NCBI RefSeq assembly: GCF_965118125.1
Contig: NZ_OZ221288.1
Coordinates: 496,001 to 560,000, forward strand
From: Pararobbsia alpina_A
Lineage (GTDB): Bacteria > Pseudomonadota > Gammaproteobacteria > Burkholderiales > Burkholderiaceae
Direction of reading: 5' to 3'
Length of the DNA: 64,000 nucleotides
The notes beneath the pieces were generated by a model. The model made no database searches, was not told the origin of the DNA, and saw only the letters and a list, made by a program, of their open reading frames with translations. Below, in pieces: positions 44,164 through 52,604 of this stretch (its first letter is position 1; each line of letters starts with the position of its first letter). The position numbers and the translations under genes were made by a program.

Positions 44164-44370
44164 TCAAACCAGATTCGCGTCGAGGTGCAGCAGTTTGAGT
44201 TTAGTGACCAGCTCAGACCATTGTTCGATCGGTACCAGACACGCAATCGGTCGTTGATGCCGCATCACGATCAGCGGCTGATCCGTCGCTTCACGCAATG
44301 CCTTTGATGGGTTCTTGCTCAGATCGCGCGTGGTGATCGTACGCGCCCCGTGTGTCGCCAGCGTCTGCAT
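44164..44370 (-). CDS. Phd/YefM-family protein without toxin, copy 2
   Basis: 68 residues from the ATG at 44370, which has AGGGG seven bases upstream; a longer start at 44472 adds a sequence unlike Phd. TITTRDLSKNPSKALREATDQPLIVMRHQRPIACLVPIEQWSELV aligns with copy 1 (13801-14070) over nearly its whole length, including SKNPSKALR and P-x-ACLV-x-I. It lacks the longer acidic tail that in antitoxins wraps the toxin, and there is no toxin gene beside it (neighbours are tetR and a haem-oxygenase-fold enzyme). A stand-alone DNA-binding role is therefore more likely than antitoxin function. Confidence 0.85.
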   Translation of the reverse strand: MQTLATHGARTITTRDLSKNPSKALREATDQPLIVMRHQRPIACLVPIEQWSELVTKLKLLHLDANLV

Positions 44371-44455
44371 ATTCGCACCCCTGTTTCGGCGAACTACGAA
44401 ACGGATCGTTCCTGTTCGAGGCATCGATCCGCCGATGAACGTTTTGGAATCATCC

Positions 44456-44472
44456 GTGTGTGAATTACACAC
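44456..44472. promoter_or_regulatory. Inverted repeat GTGTGT-N5-ACACAC upstream of phd copy 2
   Basis: Perfect 6-bp arms (44456-44461 and 44467-44472) around GAATT lie 86-102 bases before the phd start. It resembles the TGTGTACACA-type operators of Phd proteins, spread by a wider spacer, and would fit autoregulation. Confidence 0.4.
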
Positions 44473-44620
44473 TCGGTAATACGCAGACGATTCTATACAG
44501 GGCTGTCTATTTAAACCAGTGCTTTCTGAAAGAAATTTTAAGAACTATTTTTGACAGAAATTGTAGCGTCGATTTTGAAAGAAATCGTTTAGTTGAATGA
44601 ATGTAAACGTTATTTGGTTT

Positions 44621-44636
44621 TGTTGGTATACCAACA
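44621..44636. promoter_or_regulatory. Perfect 16-bp palindrome TGTTGGTATACCAACA
   Basis: It lies in an AT-rich stretch between phd copy 2 and the convergently placed terminator. The core TTGGTATACCAA fits the TNGTNNNACNA pattern of FadR-subgroup GntR regulators. No GntR gene is in the window. Confidence 0.4.
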
Positions 44637-44640
44637 TGAC

Positions 44641-44692
44641 ATAAAAAATAATGCTGCAATAACCGAACCATTTGATTCAGTTATTGCAGCAT
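44641..44692 (-). terminator. Strong terminator of the haem-oxygenase-fold gene
   Basis: A perfect 13-bp stem, ATGCTGCAATAAC (44651-44663) with GTTATTGCAGCAT (44680-44692), continues inward with GAA/TTC and is followed on the minus strand by TATTTTTTAT. A second perfect 10-bp inverted repeat (GCAGGCTGAA/TTCAGCCTGC, 44713-44736) overlaps the stop codon of the gene itself. Confidence 0.9.
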
Positions 44693-44723
44693 GTGTCAGA
44701 GTGACATTTTGCGCAGGCTGAAT

Positions 44724-45827
44724 TTATTCAGCCTGCATCAATGTTTCGAGCAGCACGTCGTAGTAGTCGGAGCACGTGTTGAGGCGCATCTGGGCACCCA
44801 CATAGATGTCGTTCATGCGCTCCGGATAACGTTGTGCAAGCGGCACGATCACGTTCGACAGCCAGCCTTCGGCGTGGACCACGTCGATGCTGATGTGCTC
44901 TTCGTAATAGGCAAGCTGGTTATTCGCGCCCATGCCGACGCGGCGGCAGCCGCGCGTGAGCTTGTCGTATTGCGACGGATCGAGCAGTTCGGTCACGGCC
45001 ATCACGCCGAGCGACTTGAAGCCGTGAATGCGGTTCAGGCCCGTCAGCATAAACAGGTTGTGACCGGCCAGGCCCTGCCAGCCCAGTTGCGACACTTCGC
45101 CGTCGTCTTCATTCGGGGCGCCCATCGATTCGAGCAGCGACTTGAACAGCGTCACGTGGCTGTTCTTGGCCTCGCCCTTGCCGGCTTCGTCCCAGAAGTT
45201 TTGCGACAGCTCGCCGCGCACAGCCGGATCCGAGCCGAGCAGCGCCAATACGATCAGATCGAAGAAGCGGATATTCAGCGAGCTGTCGCTGCGGAAGAAG
45301 CGCACGAGTTGTGCGGTCGTCGCGTGGCGCTCGAGAAAATCGAACATCGGGTGCTTCGAGGCGCGGTGGCGAGCCGATTCCGAACGAATCGCTTCGACGA
45401 GGCCTTCGGGGGTCGTCACGTCGGCGGGCAGCGGACGCGTGCGGCGCAATTCGGCGTCGAGCCATGCACGCTCGATCGCGCGTTGCAGGCGAATCAGGTA
45501 CGGGTTGAACTGGTTGGCGCAGCGTTCGCTGCCAATCGGTGCAACGTGGAGTTCATACAGCGCAAACAGAATGGCGTGCACGCATTGGAGCGCCGGCTCT
45601 TCAAGGCGGCCGAACGCGGCAACCAGCATGGCGCCGACTTCGCTGTGCAGCGTTTCAAAATCCCAGGGCGTCTGGTCGAAGCGCGATTCGAGGTACGGAT
45701 CCTCGAGTTTGGCGCTCAGCGACGCGAGCAACGTCGTCGCATTGGCATTGGCGGCGAAGATCGACGTCGAAAAATCACGAATCGGCGATTGCGGTGCACG
45801 CGCGGGCGTACCGATAACTGCGTTCAT
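44724..45827 (-). CDS. Iron-containing redox enzyme, haem-oxygenase-like fold
   Basis: 367 residues from the ATG at 45827 (GAAGGG upstream); longer in-frame starts are not convincing. An all-helical protein with the acidic/His motifs of the haem-oxygenase-like di-iron oxidase/oxygenase superfamily: ELSQNFWDEAGKGEAKNSH (about residues 203-222) and YYEEHISIDVVHAEGW (about 307-322). Members oxidise amino- or fatty-acid-derived substrates. It is a single-gene unit with its own terminator, so no pathway can be inferred from the neighbours. The substrate is unknown. Confidence 0.82.
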   Translation of the reverse strand: MNAVIGTPARAPQSPIRDFSTSIFAANANATTLLASLSAKLEDPYLESRFDQTPWDFETLHSEVGAMLVAAFGRLEEPALQCVHAILFALYELHVAPIGSERCANQFNPYLIRLQRAIERAWLDAELRRTRPLPADVTTPEGLVEAIRSESARHRASKHPMFDFLERHATTAQLVRFFRSDSSLNIRFFDLIVLALLGSDPAVRGELSQNFWDEAGKGEAKNSHVTLFKSLLESMGAPNEDDGEVSQLGWQGLAGHNLFMLTGLNRIHGFKSLGVMAVTELLDPSQYDKLTRGCRRVGMGANNQLAYYEEHISIDVVHAEGWLSNVIVPLAQRYPERMNDIYVGAQMRLNTCSDYYDVLLETLMQAE

Positions 45828-46051
45828 AAAGCACCCTTCGAATAATGGAAATGGCATCCGCATGCTCGGGATGCAGATGTGCGCTCGAATCGGAAAACCA
45901 TCAAACGATCGAATGACGTTGACGTCGGAGGATTCTTGCGGCCCATCATTCAAAGGTCGTGTCGAATTCTACTTACAAATTGCCTTGAAACTTACGCAGA
46001 ACACAGCGCGCTGTTTAGTATTTTTTAAAAAACGAGGCGGTAAACGAAATT

Positions 46052-46069
46052 GAGCCGCTATTGCGGCTC
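46052..46069 (-). terminator. Hairpin downstream of the FlxA-like gene
   Basis: GAGCCGC-TATT-GCGGCTC forms a 7-bp stem 26 bases after the FlxA-like stop. On the minus strand it is followed by AATTTCGTTT, a weak T-rich tail. Confidence 0.5.
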
Positions 46070-46094
46070 GATGCGGGCGCGCTTGCGGAGCCTG

Positions 46095-46658
46095 TTAAAT
46101 CATCGTGTCGACGTTGGTGCCGAGCGTGTCGCTGGTCGAGTTTCCGCTGCTCGAACCCGTCATGAGCTGCGACAACGAGGCTTCGGCCTGCTGGAGCGAC
46201 GCCTGGATCGTGGTGACCTGTCCGCGAAGCGACGCGGACGCCGGTGAGTCCGGCGCTTTACTGATCTGACTTTGCAGCGATGACAGTTCTGATTCGAGGC
46301 GTTGAATCGTGTCCTCGAGCAATTTGATGGCCGCACTTTGGCTCGAGCTGCTGGAGCTGCTGGAACCACCCATCCCTGCCATGCCACCGCCGCCACCTCC
46401 CTTGCTGCCCGCGGCTGCGCCGCCTGCTGCCGCGCTGCCCGACGACTTTGAAGACGAGCTGCCTGAATTCGTGTTGTCTTGCGACGAGGTCTGGCTCGTA
46501 CCGGCAGCCGTCGTGCTTGCGCCTTGCTGGGCTGTTGTCGACGTGCGGGCCGATTGCGACGATTGCGCTGCGAGCGCCTGGCTAATGGCCGATTGAACTG
46601 GCGAAATGGAAGTCACGATCGCAAGTAATGTAGTTGGGGATACGTGTGTATCGACCAC
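46095..46658 (-). CDS. Ser/Gly-rich FlxA-like protein
   Basis: 187 residues from a GTG at 46658 with GGGTGAG nearby. The N-terminal half is low complexity (Ser, Thr, Gln, Gly, including a run of Gly and poly-Ser, about residues 33-108). The C-terminal half has heptads IKLLEDTIQRLESELSSLQSQISKA and LRGQVTTIQASLQQAEASLSQLM (about 110-170), the FlxA pattern. There is no classical signal peptide. FlxA is known mainly as a flagellar-regulon member of unclear function. The gene follows the small membrane-protein gene at 46732-46992 by 73 bases and may share its transcript. Confidence 0.72.
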   Translation of the reverse strand: MVDTHVSPTTLLAIVTSISPVQSAISQALAAQSSQSARTSTTAQQGASTTAAGTSQTSSQDNTNSGSSSSKSSGSAAAGGAAAGSKGGGGGGMAGMGGSSSSSSSSQSAAIKLLEDTIQRLESELSSLQSQISKAPDSPASASLRGQVTTIQASLQQAEASLSQLMTGSSSGNSTSDTLGTNVDTMI

Positions 46659-46731
46659 TCACCCACTTTCTTGATATCCGATCCCTTACCGGACGTTTCG
46701 CCAGCGTGCGAATTTGAAAAAATACGCGCAT

Positions 46732-46992
46732 TCACGTGAGTATCTTGCTAACGACTTCGCCTACCACGTGCCTGGCTTTCTCACGCGGCATGTCAGCGGA
46801 CAACCTCCACGCCCTCTCGAAGCCGTTGCGCGACACGGTCACCCACACTTCCCTGCCGATAGTTTTCGGAACAACGCGACGGCGCCGATCACACCAGGCC
46901 ATGATTCGGAATACGACGGTCCAAAAAGCCTCTGCTATCGCGAACATCACAAGGCAAGTGACCATCTGAGCCCAAGGAAAAGCCGCACTCAT
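46732..46992 (-). CDS. Small membrane protein, unknown
   Basis: 86 residues. One hydrophobic helix (about residues 9-33, MVTCLVMFAIAEAFWTVVFRIMAW) is followed by a positively charged segment (CDRRRRVVPK) and a short soluble domain (REVWVTVSRNGFERAWRLSADMPREKARHVVGEVV). The Arg-rich stretch implies an N-out, C-in helix. AGGAG lies 9-10 bases before the ATG, which supports a real gene. I do not recognise a family. Confidence 0.6.
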   Translation of the reverse strand: MSAAFPWAQMVTCLVMFAIAEAFWTVVFRIMAWCDRRRRVVPKTIGREVWVTVSRNGFERAWRLSADMPREKARHVVGEVVSKILT

Positions 46993-47140
46993 TTTTTTTC
47001 GCTCCTGACCAATGCATAGATAACTTAGTGCGAACGCATAAAACGCATCCGAAAATCTAGCATCCGCTCAGGGCTCAGAAACGTCGGCCTTGATACCCAC
47101 AGGATTCGGAAAAGACTTATTTTAGAGAAACGAGGCGCGA

Positions 47141-47335
47141 CTACGTCAAGACTCGCAGGTTCCGGATCTTCCCCATCCTGGGCGAGCGCTCGAGGATGAG
47201 CTTCGTGATCACATTGGGCAGCTCCTCGCGCTGGATGCCCTCGGGGACGTCGCTGACGACCTGGACGGGAACGTGGACGATAAAGTCGTCCGGCGCGGTC
47301 GACAGGCTGTGTTCATAAGTGACTCGGTAATTCAT
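47141..47335 (-). CDS. Small conserved-looking hypothetical protein
   Basis: 64 residues from the ATG at 47335 (MNYRVTYEHSLSTAPDDFIVHVPVQVV). A TTG-initiated frame from 47377 would add 14 residues. The ribosome site is weak (GAAG). The composition is protein-like (beta-rich, with a Lys/Arg-rich end, RSPRMGKIRNLRVLT). The function is unknown. It is divergent from the alcohol dehydrogenase gene. Confidence 0.5.
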   Translation of the reverse strand: MNYRVTYEHSLSTAPDDFIVHVPVQVVSDVPEGIQREELPNVITKLILERSPRMGKIRNLRVLT

Positions 47336-47463
47336 CTTCGTGTCCCGGTTGGCGGCGACGTGCCGCTGGCTGTTCAACTGTGCATTATCCGTGCTCCGCC
47401 GCGATTCACCCTTTTCGACGTCACCACAACGGCGATTTCGCTCGATTCAGTGCCGCAAAACGC

Positions 47464-47493
47464 TTGCCTATTCCCCGCAACAATTTGCCTATT
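47464..47493 (+). promoter_or_regulatory. Direct repeats TTGCCTATT, 21 bp apart
   Basis: Two exact copies of TTGCCTATT (47464-47472 and 47485-47493) are spaced by two helical turns, the geometry typical of AraC-family activator sites. They lie about 180-205 bases before the alcohol dehydrogenase start, in a 334-base gap with no supported gene. Confidence 0.45.
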
Positions 47494-47669
47494 TATCCGA
47501 CGCTCTCGCCGTGAGTGCCGACAGTCAGCATTTGTGCGCGTCGCTTCATTGTCTTTTGCTCCGATCCGCATTGAATCGCAATGCCGCAAAACCGTACATT
47601 GCGCCGATCGGCACAGGGATCCGTCCCTCCAGTCGGCCGAGCAACCTTCCTCTTCGGTATTTCATCGCC

Positions 47670-48725
47670 ATGCAAACCAAAGCTTACGCGGCTCAAACGC
47701 CCAAGACGCCGCTCGCCCCCTACACGATCGAACGCCGCGCCGTCGGCCCGAACGATGTCGAGATCGATATCCTCTATTGCGGCGTCTGCCACTCGGACCT
47801 GCACACGGTGCGCGCCGAATGGCCGGGCATCCATTTCCCGGCAGTTGCCGGCCACGAAATCGTCGGCCGCGTGAGCGCCGTCGGTTCCGACGTGACCAAG
47901 CACAAGGTCGGTGCCATCGTCGGCGTCGGCTGCATGGTCGACAGCTGCCGCACCTGCCCTTCGTGTGCAGCCAACCTCGAGCAGTATTGCGAACCCGGTT
48001 TCACGGGCACGTACAACGGCCACGTGTCGGGCAAGGGTGAGAACACCTACGGCGGCTATTCGGCGGCCATCGTCGTCGACGAACATTTCGTGCTGTCGGT
48101 CACGCACAAGGAAGATCAACTTGCCGCAGCCGCACCGCTGCTTTGCGCCGGCATTACGACGTGGTCGCCGTTGCGTCACTGGAAGGCCGGACCGGGCAAG
48201 AAGGTCGGCGTTGTCGGCATCGGTGGTCTTGGCCATATGGGTATCAAGCTCGCGCACGCACTGGGCGCGCACGTTGTTGCCTTCACGACGTCGGAGTCCA
48301 AGCGCGAAGATGCACGCAAGCTGGGTGCCGATGAAGTCGTCGTGTCGAAGAACGCCGACGAGATGAAAGCCCATGCAGGTACGTTCGACTTCATCCTGAA
48401 CACGGTCGCCGCGTCGCACGATCTCGACCAGTTCACGTCGCTGCTGAAGCTCGACGGCGCCATGACGCTGGTTGGCGTCCCCGAGCACGCGCATCCGTCG
48501 CCGTCGGTCGGCAACCTGCTCTTCAAGCGTCGCAGCCTCGCGGGCTCGATCATCGGCGGCATTCAGGAGACGCAAGAGATGCTCGACTTCTGCGCCGAGC
48601 ACAATATCGTCTCCGACATTGAGATGATTCCGATGCAGGACATCGAACAGGCTTATGCACGGATGCTCAAGAGCGACATCAAGTATCGCTTCGTCATCGA
48701 TATGGAAACATTGAAGGCAGCGTAA
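47670..48725 (+). CDS. Zinc-dependent alcohol/aldehyde dehydrogenase (YahK/CAD-type)
   Basis: 351 residues from the ATG at 47670 (MQTKAYAAQT); a longer in-frame extension upstream is not protein-like. The catalytic zinc site is GVCHSDLH and GHEIVGRV. The structural zinc Cys cluster is GCMVDSCRTCPSCAANLEQYC (about residues 90-110). The Rossmann motif is GIGGLGHMGIK (about 185-195). The family reduces a broad range of aldehydes with NADPH. Active-site and structural residues are intact. No Shine-Dalgarno is evident. It is a single gene; no linked pathway is visible. Confidence 0.93.
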   Translation: MQTKAYAAQTPKTPLAPYTIERRAVGPNDVEIDILYCGVCHSDLHTVRAEWPGIHFPAVAGHEIVGRVSAVGSDVTKHKVGAIVGVGCMVDSCRTCPSCAANLEQYCEPGFTGTYNGHVSGKGENTYGGYSAAIVVDEHFVLSVTHKEDQLAAAAPLLCAGITTWSPLRHWKAGPGKKVGVVGIGGLGHMGIKLAHALGAHVVAFTTSESKREDARKLGADEVVVSKNADEMKAHAGTFDFILNTVAASHDLDQFTSLLKLDGAMTLVGVPEHAHPSPSVGNLLFKRRSLAGSIIGGIQETQEMLDFCAEHNIVSDIEMIPMQDIEQAYARMLKSDIKYRFVIDMETLKAA

Positions 48726-49216
48726 CCCAAGCGGGAACGCGATACAGCAGGACTACATATCAGGCCGGCACATCAGGCCTATCAATCAGGTCTGCATAGC
48801 GGAACATCCATCCGAAATGCAGACCTGACGAATCGCCCTCTCATCTCCTCGCCTCATCGGTCAGGGTGTTTACCTAGCCGCGTAGTACTTCCTCCAATTG
48901 CTTGCCGCGTCGGCGCAGTGCGCTTCGCGGACCGTGCATACACACCGAGCGAATCGCCGCTTTATACCGCTAGGTGCTTTCCCTGAATTGATCCGCAATG
49001 CAGAACATTTGGGGCTTCCACCATTGACTGGCTGCGGGCGTCATGACAAATTTCTTCGGCCAGATACGCGCACGAGCGTTCGAATTTTTGTAGTCGCTAC
49101 ATCGATATTTCCTGATGTCGATTTGCGCGTGCGGACCCCGCTCTTGGGTCGCGTTGAAGCAGAAAAGCTGAGCCTCTTTCGTCGACCCGAATCGACCCGC
49201 AGTCAGGGAGCACACA
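48726..49216. other. 491-base gap before the liv operon
   Basis: The gap holds several short TCAGGYC/ATCAGG repeats (about 48758-48825) downstream of the dehydrogenase and no recognisable gene. A plus-strand frame from 48898 runs into the permease gene and has no protein character. The liv promoter must lie in the right half, but I cannot assign it. Confidence 0.5.
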
Positions 49217-50086
49217 GTGGATATGTTTCTGCAGCAGGTACTCAACGGTCTGACGCTTGGAGGCATTTACAGTCTCGTTGCGTTGGGCCTGACGCTGGTC
49301 TACGGCATTCTCGCGATTCCGAATTTTGCACACGGCGCCTTCTATATGGTTGGCGCTTTCGCCGCGCTCTATTTAATGGAGACGCTTGGCGTCAACTATT
49401 GGCTAGCGATGCTTGGTGCGGCGATTGTCGTCGCTATCGTCGCGATGCTCGCTGAACGACTCGTCTTCCATCCGCTGCGCAATTCGTCGGAACTGCATCC
49501 GATGATCGCGGCGATTGGTTTGCTGCTCTTTCTTGAAGCCGGCGCACAAGCGATCTGGGGCGCGGACTTTCACCGCATGGCCACGCCCTATATGGGCATC
49601 ATCGAAGTGGCCGGCGTGACCGCGCCGATTCAGCGGCTGTTGATCATTGCGGCCGCTTTCGGCCTGATGCTCGCGCTGCATCTGTTTCTCAAGCACACGG
49701 TCATGGGTTCGACGATCATCGCCATGGCTCAGAACCGCGATGGCGCTTCGCTGATGGGCATCGATGCGACGCGCGTCGCACTGCTCACGTTCGGCATCTC
49801 CGGCGTGCTCGCAGCGGTTGCCGCCACGCTGTTCGCGCCGATCAACCTCGTGTTCCCTTCGATGGGCCAGCTCGTGATTCTCAAGGCATTCGTCATCACG
49901 ATCCTCGGCGGCATGGGCAGCGTGCCTGGTGCGATTCTCGGCGGCGTCATCATCGGTCTTGCCGAGAGCTTCGGCGCGTTCTACCTCTCCCCTGATTACA
50001 AGGACATCATCGCTTTTGCGCTGCTCGTGTTGATCCTCTCAGTCCGCCCGCAAGGCATCTTCAATCGGGAAGCGCGCGTATCATGA
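49217..50086 (+). CDS. livH: Branched-chain amino-acid-type ABC permease (LivH family)
   Basis: 289 residues, GTG start with GGGAG seven bases upstream. About eight membrane helices, with the family's N-terminal LNGLTLGGIYSLVALGLTLVYGI, NFAHGAFYMVGAF and C-terminal GGMGSVPGAILGGVIIGLAE (the EAA-like coupling loop). It pairs with the LivM-type permease encoded next (ATGA overlap). The transporter faces an acyl-CoA operon, so the solute may be an aromatic or hydroxy acid rather than leucine. Confidence 0.94.
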   Translation: MDMFLQQVLNGLTLGGIYSLVALGLTLVYGILAIPNFAHGAFYMVGAFAALYLMETLGVNYWLAMLGAAIVVAIVAMLAERLVFHPLRNSSELHPMIAAIGLLLFLEAGAQAIWGADFHRMATPYMGIIEVAGVTAPIQRLLIIAAAFGLMLALHLFLKHTVMGSTIIAMAQNRDGASLMGIDATRVALLTFGISGVLAAVAATLFAPINLVFPSMGQLVILKAFVITILGGMGSVPGAILGGVIIGLAESFGAFYLSPDYKDIIAFALLVLILSVRPQGIFNREARVS

Positions 50087-51153
50087 GCCGACTCGAAGGC
50101 AAGCTTGGCTGGACATTGCTGTTCGTCGTCGGCCTGTTGTTCCCGCTCGTCGCGCATCGCGACTACATGCTGACGGTCATGTCGACGGCCTATATCTTCG
50201 CGCTCGCGACGATCGGCCTGAATCTGATCACAGGCTATACGGGTCAATACAACCTCGCCCACAGCGGCTTTATGGCGATCGGCGCCTATACGGTTGGTAT
50301 TCTGACGGTCGATCATCAATGGCCGTTCTGGATTGCGTTCGCCTGCTCGGGGCTCGTGTGCCTTGTGTTCGGGTTCTTCGTCGGCATTCTGTCGTTGCGA
50401 CTCAAGGGACACTACTTCTCGATCTTCACGCTGTGCGTCGGCTACATCCTGTATCTCGGCATCGAGAAATGGGACGGTCTCACGCACGGTGTCAGCGACA
50501 TCATCGGCATCCCGACTCCGACGATGTTCGGCTTTTCGTTTGATCGTGCCATCCCGTTGTACTACCTGACGTTCGCTTTCCTTGCGCTGGGCACCTGGCT
50601 GCTTCACCGCGTTGTGAACTCGCTGCTCGGCCGCACGTTTATGGCGATTCGGAACAGCGACACGCTCGCGGAATCGATCGGTATCAATCTGATGCGCAAC
50701 AAGGTCCTCGCCTTTATGTTGTCCGTGCTGTACGCGGGCTATGCGGGCGGGCTTTACGCTGGCGTTCTACGGTTTCTCGCACCGGATCTGGCCAGCGTCG
50801 ATCACACCTTCGATATGACGATGTATATGCTCGTCGGCGGCATGGGCACCTTGTTCGGCCCTCTGCTCGGCTCGATCGTCGTGCCGTGGATTACGCAGTA
50901 TCTGCAGTTTCTTCAGGAATATCGATTTGTCGTGTTCGGGCCGCTGCTGATTCTGCTGGTCATCTTTCTTCCGAATGGCCTCGTCGGGCTTTACTACTCG
51001 CGCAAGAATCGGCGCGCTGGCCGAGGGAATCGCAATGCGGCCCCAGCGGCGAGTTCTTCCGGTGCGACAGGCTTGAATGGCGCTAACGGACCGTCGACGA
51101 ACGTGCCCTCGGGCGACCACGCTCATCAAAGCGCGGAGAAAGGTCATGCTTGA
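50083..51153 (+). CDS. livM: Branched-chain amino-acid-type ABC permease (LivM family)
   Basis: 356 residues, overlapping livH by ATGA. Membrane helices run from about residue 10 to 310, with YIFALATIGLNLITGYTGQYNLAHSGFMAIGAYT and GGMGTLFGPLLGSIVVPWITQYLQ. An unusual hydrophilic tail of about 40 residues is rich in Ala, Ser, Asn and Gly (NAAPAASSSGATGLNGANG, about 318-336). It forms the heterodimeric channel with the LivH protein. Confidence 0.94.
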   Translation: MSRLEGKLGWTLLFVVGLLFPLVAHRDYMLTVMSTAYIFALATIGLNLITGYTGQYNLAHSGFMAIGAYTVGILTVDHQWPFWIAFACSGLVCLVFGFFVGILSLRLKGHYFSIFTLCVGYILYLGIEKWDGLTHGVSDIIGIPTPTMFGFSFDRAIPLYYLTFAFLALGTWLLHRVVNSLLGRTFMAIRNSDTLAESIGINLMRNKVLAFMLSVLYAGYAGGLYAGVLRFLAPDLASVDHTFDMTMYMLVGGMGTLFGPLLGSIVVPWITQYLQFLQEYRFVVFGPLLILLVIFLPNGLVGLYYSRKNRRAGRGNRNAAPAASSSGATGLNGANGPSTNVPSGDHAHQSAEKGHA

Positions 51154-51910
51154 GATTGAACACCTCACGCGCAAGTTTGGCGGCCTCGTCGCTGTCGACG
51201 ATGTCAGCACGGTCATTGAGCAAGGCAAGATCAACGCGATCATCGGCCCGAATGGCGCCGGCAAGACGACGTTCTTCAACCTGATCAACGGCACGTTTGC
51301 GCCCTCGTCGGGACAGATCCGTTTTCGTGGGCAGGAGATTGGCGGCCTGCGCGTCGACGAGATCGCGCGCCTGGGCATCGCCCGCACATTTCAGAGCACG
51401 ACGCTGTTCAACCACGCAAGCGTGCTCGACAACCTGATCGTCGGGCATCGGCTGCGAACCCAGTCAAACCTTTGGGACGTCCTCACGCACTCGGCCAAGC
51501 TGCACAATGACGAGCGCGTGTGCCGTGAGAAGGCTCGCGAGGCGCTCGATTTCGTCGGCCTCTCGACTATCGCTCATCGCCTGGCCGGCGATATCTCGCA
51601 GGAAGAGCGCAAGCGTGTGGCGTTTGCCCTTGCGCTGTCGACCGAACCGACACTGGTCTTGCTCGACGAGCCGGCCGGCGGTGTGAATCCCGAAGAGACG
51701 GAAGGCTTGTCGGAGCTGATTCGCAAGTTTGTGCGTCATGGCCTGACGGTGTGCCTCGTCGAGCACAAGATGAACATGATCATGAAGCTTGCCGACAAGA
51801 TCATGGTGCTGAACTACGGCAAGAAAATCGCCGAGGGCACGCCTGCGGAAATCCGGAGCAATCCAGCGGTGATCGATGCTTATCTCGGGAGCGAGCATGC
51901 TGAAGTTTGA
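51146..51910 (+). CDS. livG: ABC ATPase, LivG family, with atypical signature motif
   Basis: 254 residues from the ATG at 51146 (GGAGAAAGG upstream), overlapping livM by 8 bases. Walker A is GPNGAGKTTFFN (about residues 35-46) and Walker B LVLLDEPAGGVNPEE. The ABC signature, normally LSGGQ or LSYGQ in this family, reads DISQEERKRVAFALAL: Ser is kept but the Gly pair is replaced by Gln-Glu. Since LivF next door has a canonical LSGGQQQ, the two nucleotide sites would be asymmetric. Q-loop and H-loop (LVEHKMNMI) are present. Confidence 0.93.
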   Translation: MLEIEHLTRKFGGLVAVDDVSTVIEQGKINAIIGPNGAGKTTFFNLINGTFAPSSGQIRFRGQEIGGLRVDEIARLGIARTFQSTTLFNHASVLDNLIVGHRLRTQSNLWDVLTHSAKLHNDERVCREKAREALDFVGLSTIAHRLAGDISQEERKRVAFALALSTEPTLVLLDEPAGGVNPEETEGLSELIRKFVRHGLTVCLVEHKMNMIMKLADKIMVLNYGKKIAEGTPAEIRSNPAVIDAYLGSEHAEV

Positions 51911-52604
51911 CAACGTCGCACTCGACTACGGAAGCTTCCGCGCGCTCGATGGCATTTCGATGCATGCCGACGATGGTGAGCTGGTTGTGCTGCTGGGCGC
52001 GAATGGCGCGGGCAAGAGTTCGATTTTCCTGACGACTAGCGGACTGCATAAAGCCGCGGGCGGAAGCATCCGATTTGGCCAGCACGAGTTGCTCGGCATG
52101 AAGCCGTCGCAGATCGTGCGCAACGGCGTGATCCAGTGCCCTGAGGGACGCAAGCTGTTTCCGGGCATGTCTGTGTTCAAGAACCTGATGCTCGGTGCGT
52201 ATGTGCATCGCTCCGACAAAGTGGGGAATCGACGTCGGCTTGACGAGGTCATGGGCCTGTTTCCGATTCTCGATCAAAAGAAGGATCAGCCTGCAGGGTC
52301 GTTAAGCGGCGGTCAGCAGCAGATGGTCGCGTTGGGCCGCGCACTCATGGCGCGCCCTAAAGTGTTGCTGCTCGACGAACCCTCGCTTGGCCTTGCTCCG
52401 CTCGTCGTCAAGCAAGTCTTCGACGTGATCCAGCAGATCAACAAAGACGGGACGACTGTCGTGCTCGCCGAGCAAAACGCATTCGCCGCCCTTCGCATAG
52501 CGCATCGTGCGTACGTCATCGAAAGCGGGCGCATTGTGCTCGAAGGCAATAGGGAAAGCCTGATGAATAACGAAGCGGTTCGGCGAGCGTACGTCGGCGG
52601 CTGA
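51897..52604 (+). CDS. livF: ABC ATPase, LivF family
   Basis: 235 residues from the ATG at 51897, overlapping livG by 14 bases. Walker A GANGAGKSSIF, signature GSLSGGQQQMVALGRAL, Walker B VLLLDEPSLGLAPL and the LivF-specific VLAEQNAFAALRIAHRAYV are all intact. It is the partner ATPase of LivG in the LivHMGF importer. Confidence 0.95.
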   Translation: MLKFDNVALDYGSFRALDGISMHADDGELVVLLGANGAGKSSIFLTTSGLHKAAGGSIRFGQHELLGMKPSQIVRNGVIQCPEGRKLFPGMSVFKNLMLGAYVHRSDKVGNRRRLDEVMGLFPILDQKKDQPAGSLSGGQQQMVALGRALMARPKVLLLDEPSLGLAPLVVKQVFDVIQQINKDGTTVVLAEQNAFAALRIAHRAYVIESGRIVLEGNRESLMNNEAVRRAYVGG

